A stretch of 64,000 nt of DNA from NCBI GenBank assembly GCA_036172665.1, contig JAYKNF010000023.1:310001-374000 (forward strand), written 5' to 3'. This DNA is from Prosopocoilus inquinatus (lineage: Eukaryota > Arthropoda > Insecta > Coleoptera > Lucanidae). The number at the start of each line of letters is the position of its first letter. Position 1 is the first letter of the stretch. Under the pieces are notes generated by a model that saw nothing but the letters and a program-made list of their open reading frames with translations, searched no databases and was not told where the DNA came from. Position numbers and translations under genes: made by a program. Below are positions 62,168-64,000 of the stretch, piece by piece.

Positions 62168-63925
62168 TATCATGTTATTTGGCGTTTCGATGGACTCCAG
62201 TAGCTCTGATGTGAGATACGACGTTTCCGGACGCAGCAGAAGCTGGAAATAGTTTTAAACGAAACAACACGTATTAGCGTTGTTCCTGTGATGTATCTAA
62301 TCGATCCTTACTTAGCTACTATGTTATTTGACGTTTCGATGGACTCCAGTAACTCTAATGTGAGATACGAAATTTTCGGACGCAGCAGCAGCTGGAAATA
62401 GTTTTAAACGAGACAACACATATTAGTGTTGTTCCTGTGCTGTATCTAATCGATCCTTACTCATATATCATGTTATTTGGCGTTTCGATGGAATCCAGTA
62501 ACTTTGATGTGAGATACGAAGTTCTCGGACGCAGCTGAAGCTAGAAATAGTTTTAAACGAAACAACACGTAGTAGCGTTGTTCCTGTGATGTATCTAATC
62601 GATCCTTACTCATCTATCATGTTATTTGACGTTTGGATGGACTCCAGTAACTCTGATGAGAGATACAAAGATTTCGGACGCAGCAGAAGCTGGAAATAGT
62701 TTTGAAAGAAACAACACCTATTAGCGTTGTTCCTGTGATGTATCTAAACGATCCTTACTTATCTAACATGTTATTTAACGTTTGGATGGACTCCAGTAAC
62801 TCTGATGAGAAATACAAAGATTTCGGACGCAGCAGAAGCTGGAAATAGTTTTGAACGAAACACCACCTATTAGCGTTGTTCCTGTGATGTATCTAAACGA
62901 TCCTTACTTATCTAACATGTTATTTGACGTTTGGATGGACTCCAGTAAGTCTGATGTGAGATACAAAGTTTTGGGACGCAGCAGGAGCTGGAAATAGTTT
63001 TAAACGAAACAACACGTATTAGCGTTGTTCCTGTGCTGTATCTAATCGATCCTTACTTATCTATCATGTTATTTGACGTTTGGGTGGACTCCAGTAACTC
63101 TGATGAGAGATACAAAGATTTCGGACGCAGCAGAAGCTGGAAATAGTTTTGAACGATACACCACCTATTAGCGTTGTTCCTGTGATGTATCTAAACGATC
63201 CTTACTTATCTAACATGTTATTTGACGTTTGGATGGACAGCAGTGAGTCTGATGTGAGATACAAAGTTTTGGGACGCAGCAGGAGCTGGAAATAGTTTTA
63301 AACGAAACAACACGTATTAGCGTTGTTCCTGTGCTGTATCTAATCGATCCTTACTTATCTATCATGTTATTTGACGTTTGGATGGACTCCAGTAACCCTG
63401 ACGTGAAATACGAAGTTCTCGGACGCAGCAGCAGCTGGAAATAGTTTCAAACGAAACAACACATATTAGCGTTGTTCCTGTGATGTATCTAACCGATCCT
63501 TACTCATCTATCATGTTATTTGACGTTCGGACGGACTCCAGTAACTCTGATGAGAGATACAAAGTTCTCGGACGCAGTAGAAACTGGAAATAGTTTTGAA
63601 CGAAGCAACACGTATTAGCGTTGTTCCTGTGATGTATCTAATCGATCCTTACTCATATATCATGTTATTTGGCGTTTCGATGGACTCCAGTAGCTCTGAT
63701 GTGAGATACGACGTTTTCGGACGCAGCAGAAGCTGGAAATAATTTTAAACGAAACAATACGCATTAGCGTTGTTCCTGTGATGTATCTAATCGATCCTTA
63801 CTCATCTATCATGTTATTTGGCGTTTCGATGGACTCCAGTAACTTAGATGTGAGATACGAAGTTCTCGGACGCAGCTGAAGCTAGAAATAGTTTTAAACG
63901 AAACAACACGCATTAGCGTTGTTCC
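61180..63925 (+). repeat. Higher-order repeat 10: 15-monomer spacing (2235 bp)
   Basis: About 500 bp at 61180-61690 recurs at 63415-63925 with an offset of 2235 bp (15 x 149): CAGCAGCAGCTGG + TTTCAAACG, CTAACCGATCC + GTTCGGACGG, CAGTAGAAACTGG + AAGCAACACG, CATATATCATG, GGAAATAATTTT, then a PvuII-site unit. Between them, 62500-63410 resembles the GATGAGAG > TTGAAAGAAAC > GGGTGGACTCC > GTGAGTCTG run of the 50-kb and 58-kb regions. Confidence 0.8.
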
Positions 63926-64000
63926 TGTGTCGTATCTAATCGATCCTTACTTATCTATCATGTTATTTGACGTTTGGATGGTCTCCAGTAACTCTGATGT
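63868..64000 (+). repeat. Terminal partial monomer: array continues past the window
   Basis: The last unit starts at 63868 (PvuII-site subtype) and is cut by the window end after 133 bases. The GTGTCGTATC and GGATGGTCTCC variants here also occur near 50677-50730 and 58714-58767. Likewise the first six bases of the window are the end of a unit. Neither edge of the array is in view. Confidence 0.93.

Larger units (their letters stand above)
1..64000 (+). repeat. 149-bp satellite DNA array (about 430 head-to-tail monomers)
   Basis: Every part of the window is a copy of one 149-bp unit in the same orientation; the '+' strand label is arbitrary. Landmarks recur at 149-bp spacing throughout: GGACGCAG, CTGGAAATAG, TTTTAAACGAAAC, ATTAGCGTTGTTCC, TCTAATCGATCCTTAC, ATGTTATTTGACG, GGACTCCAGTAA and GAGATAC. 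From the GGACGCAG at base 7 to the one at 63868 there are 430 units; 421 are exactly 149 bp and nine carry length changes, all listed separately. A typical unit is about 38% GC with roughly six CpGs. No inverted unit, transposon, unique spacer or array edge was seen. Because 149 is not a multiple of three, each successive unit is read in a different frame and stops appear in all frames, so the array is non-coding. The likely role is centromeric or heterochromatic satellite; that role is inferred from the array type only. Confidence 0.98.

Noticed and set aside
1..64000. CRISPR-like repeat array
   Set aside because: Units are 149 bp, contiguous and similar over their whole length; there are no short repeats separated by unique spacers and no cas genes.
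1..64000. Tandem protein-coding repeats (silk, mucin or surface protein type)
   Set aside because: The unit length of 149 is not a multiple of three and all frames contain stops within one or two units; 421 units keep this length, so no long frame can exist.
1..64000. rRNA, tRNA or snRNA gene cluster
   Set aside because: No tRNA-like cloverleaf with A and B box spacing, no rRNA core motif and no snRNA-like motif was recognised in the monomer.
1..64000. Transposon or retroelement insertion within the array
   Set aside because: The unit count and total length agree exactly after known indels, and every stretch read is recognisable monomer; there is no room for an insertion.
1..64000. Inverted monomers or a large palindrome
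   Set aside because: All landmarks appear in the same orientation across the window; no reverse-complement unit was seen.
1..64000. Assignment to a named satellite family or species
   Set aside because: I do not recognise the 149-bp unit with confidence. A search of the consensus against satellite databases and genome assemblies would be decisive; a near-identical hit would name the host.

Overview
The whole 64 kb window is one uninterrupted satellite-DNA array. A 149-bp monomer is repeated head-to-tail in a single orientation from the first base to the last. I see no protein gene, RNA gene, mobile element, CRISPR array or unique sequence. Measured from one landmark (GGACGCAG or its variants), 430 full units lie between bases 7 and 63868, plus partial units at each edge. 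The length bookkeeping closes exactly: 430 x 149 = 64070, and the observed distance is 63861. The 209-bp difference equals the length changes I could find by eye: four units lacking 9 bp, two places lacking 80 bp, one lacking 13 bp, one lacking 1 bp and one gaining 1 bp. No net foreign insertion can therefore be hidden here, apart from changes that exactly cancel.

The array type points to a eukaryotic genome and to centromeric, pericentromeric or other heterochromatic DNA. The species cannot be named from the sequence. The typical monomer is about 38% GC, and CpG is not depleted (6 counted in a typical unit, about 5.4 expected). That argues against heavy germline CpG methylation and fits an insect or other invertebrate better than a vertebrate or plant. 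This is inference.

Monomers fall into recognisable sequence subtypes arranged in recurring order, so the array is built of large, nested, shifting higher-order repeats (HORs). Left to right: a 12-monomer repeat (1-3349; period 1779); a mixed stretch opening with the 'AAGCAACAGG' module (3350-5084); a 21/23-monomer tandem repeat with a third partial copy (5085-12555); a mixed stretch (12556-13219); a 31/32-monomer repeat (13220-22253); a mixed stretch (22254-24326); an adjacent tandem duplication of 28 monomers minus 80 bp (24327-32422); overlapping 23-monomer and 7-monomer duplications (31111-36982); a mixed stretch (36983-41619) containing a small 4-monomer duplication; a 14-monomer repeat broken by an out-of-register deletion (41620-44611); a nearly perfect tandem duplication of about 8.0-8.3 kb, 54-56 monomers (44038-60412), each copy containing a nested 3-monomer tandem; and a tail with 9- and 15-monomer repeats (60413-64000).

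Paired copies often differ by exactly one or two monomers, which is the signature of unequal crossing-over in register. Two junctions instead break register, which suggests end-joining or template switching. The four small open reading frames in the window are by-products of the repeat: two of them exist only because a length change brought successive units into the same reading frame. I found no evidence of an encoded biological system. What is noteworthy is the architecture and recent history of the satellite, with the caution that arrays like this are prone to assembly error.
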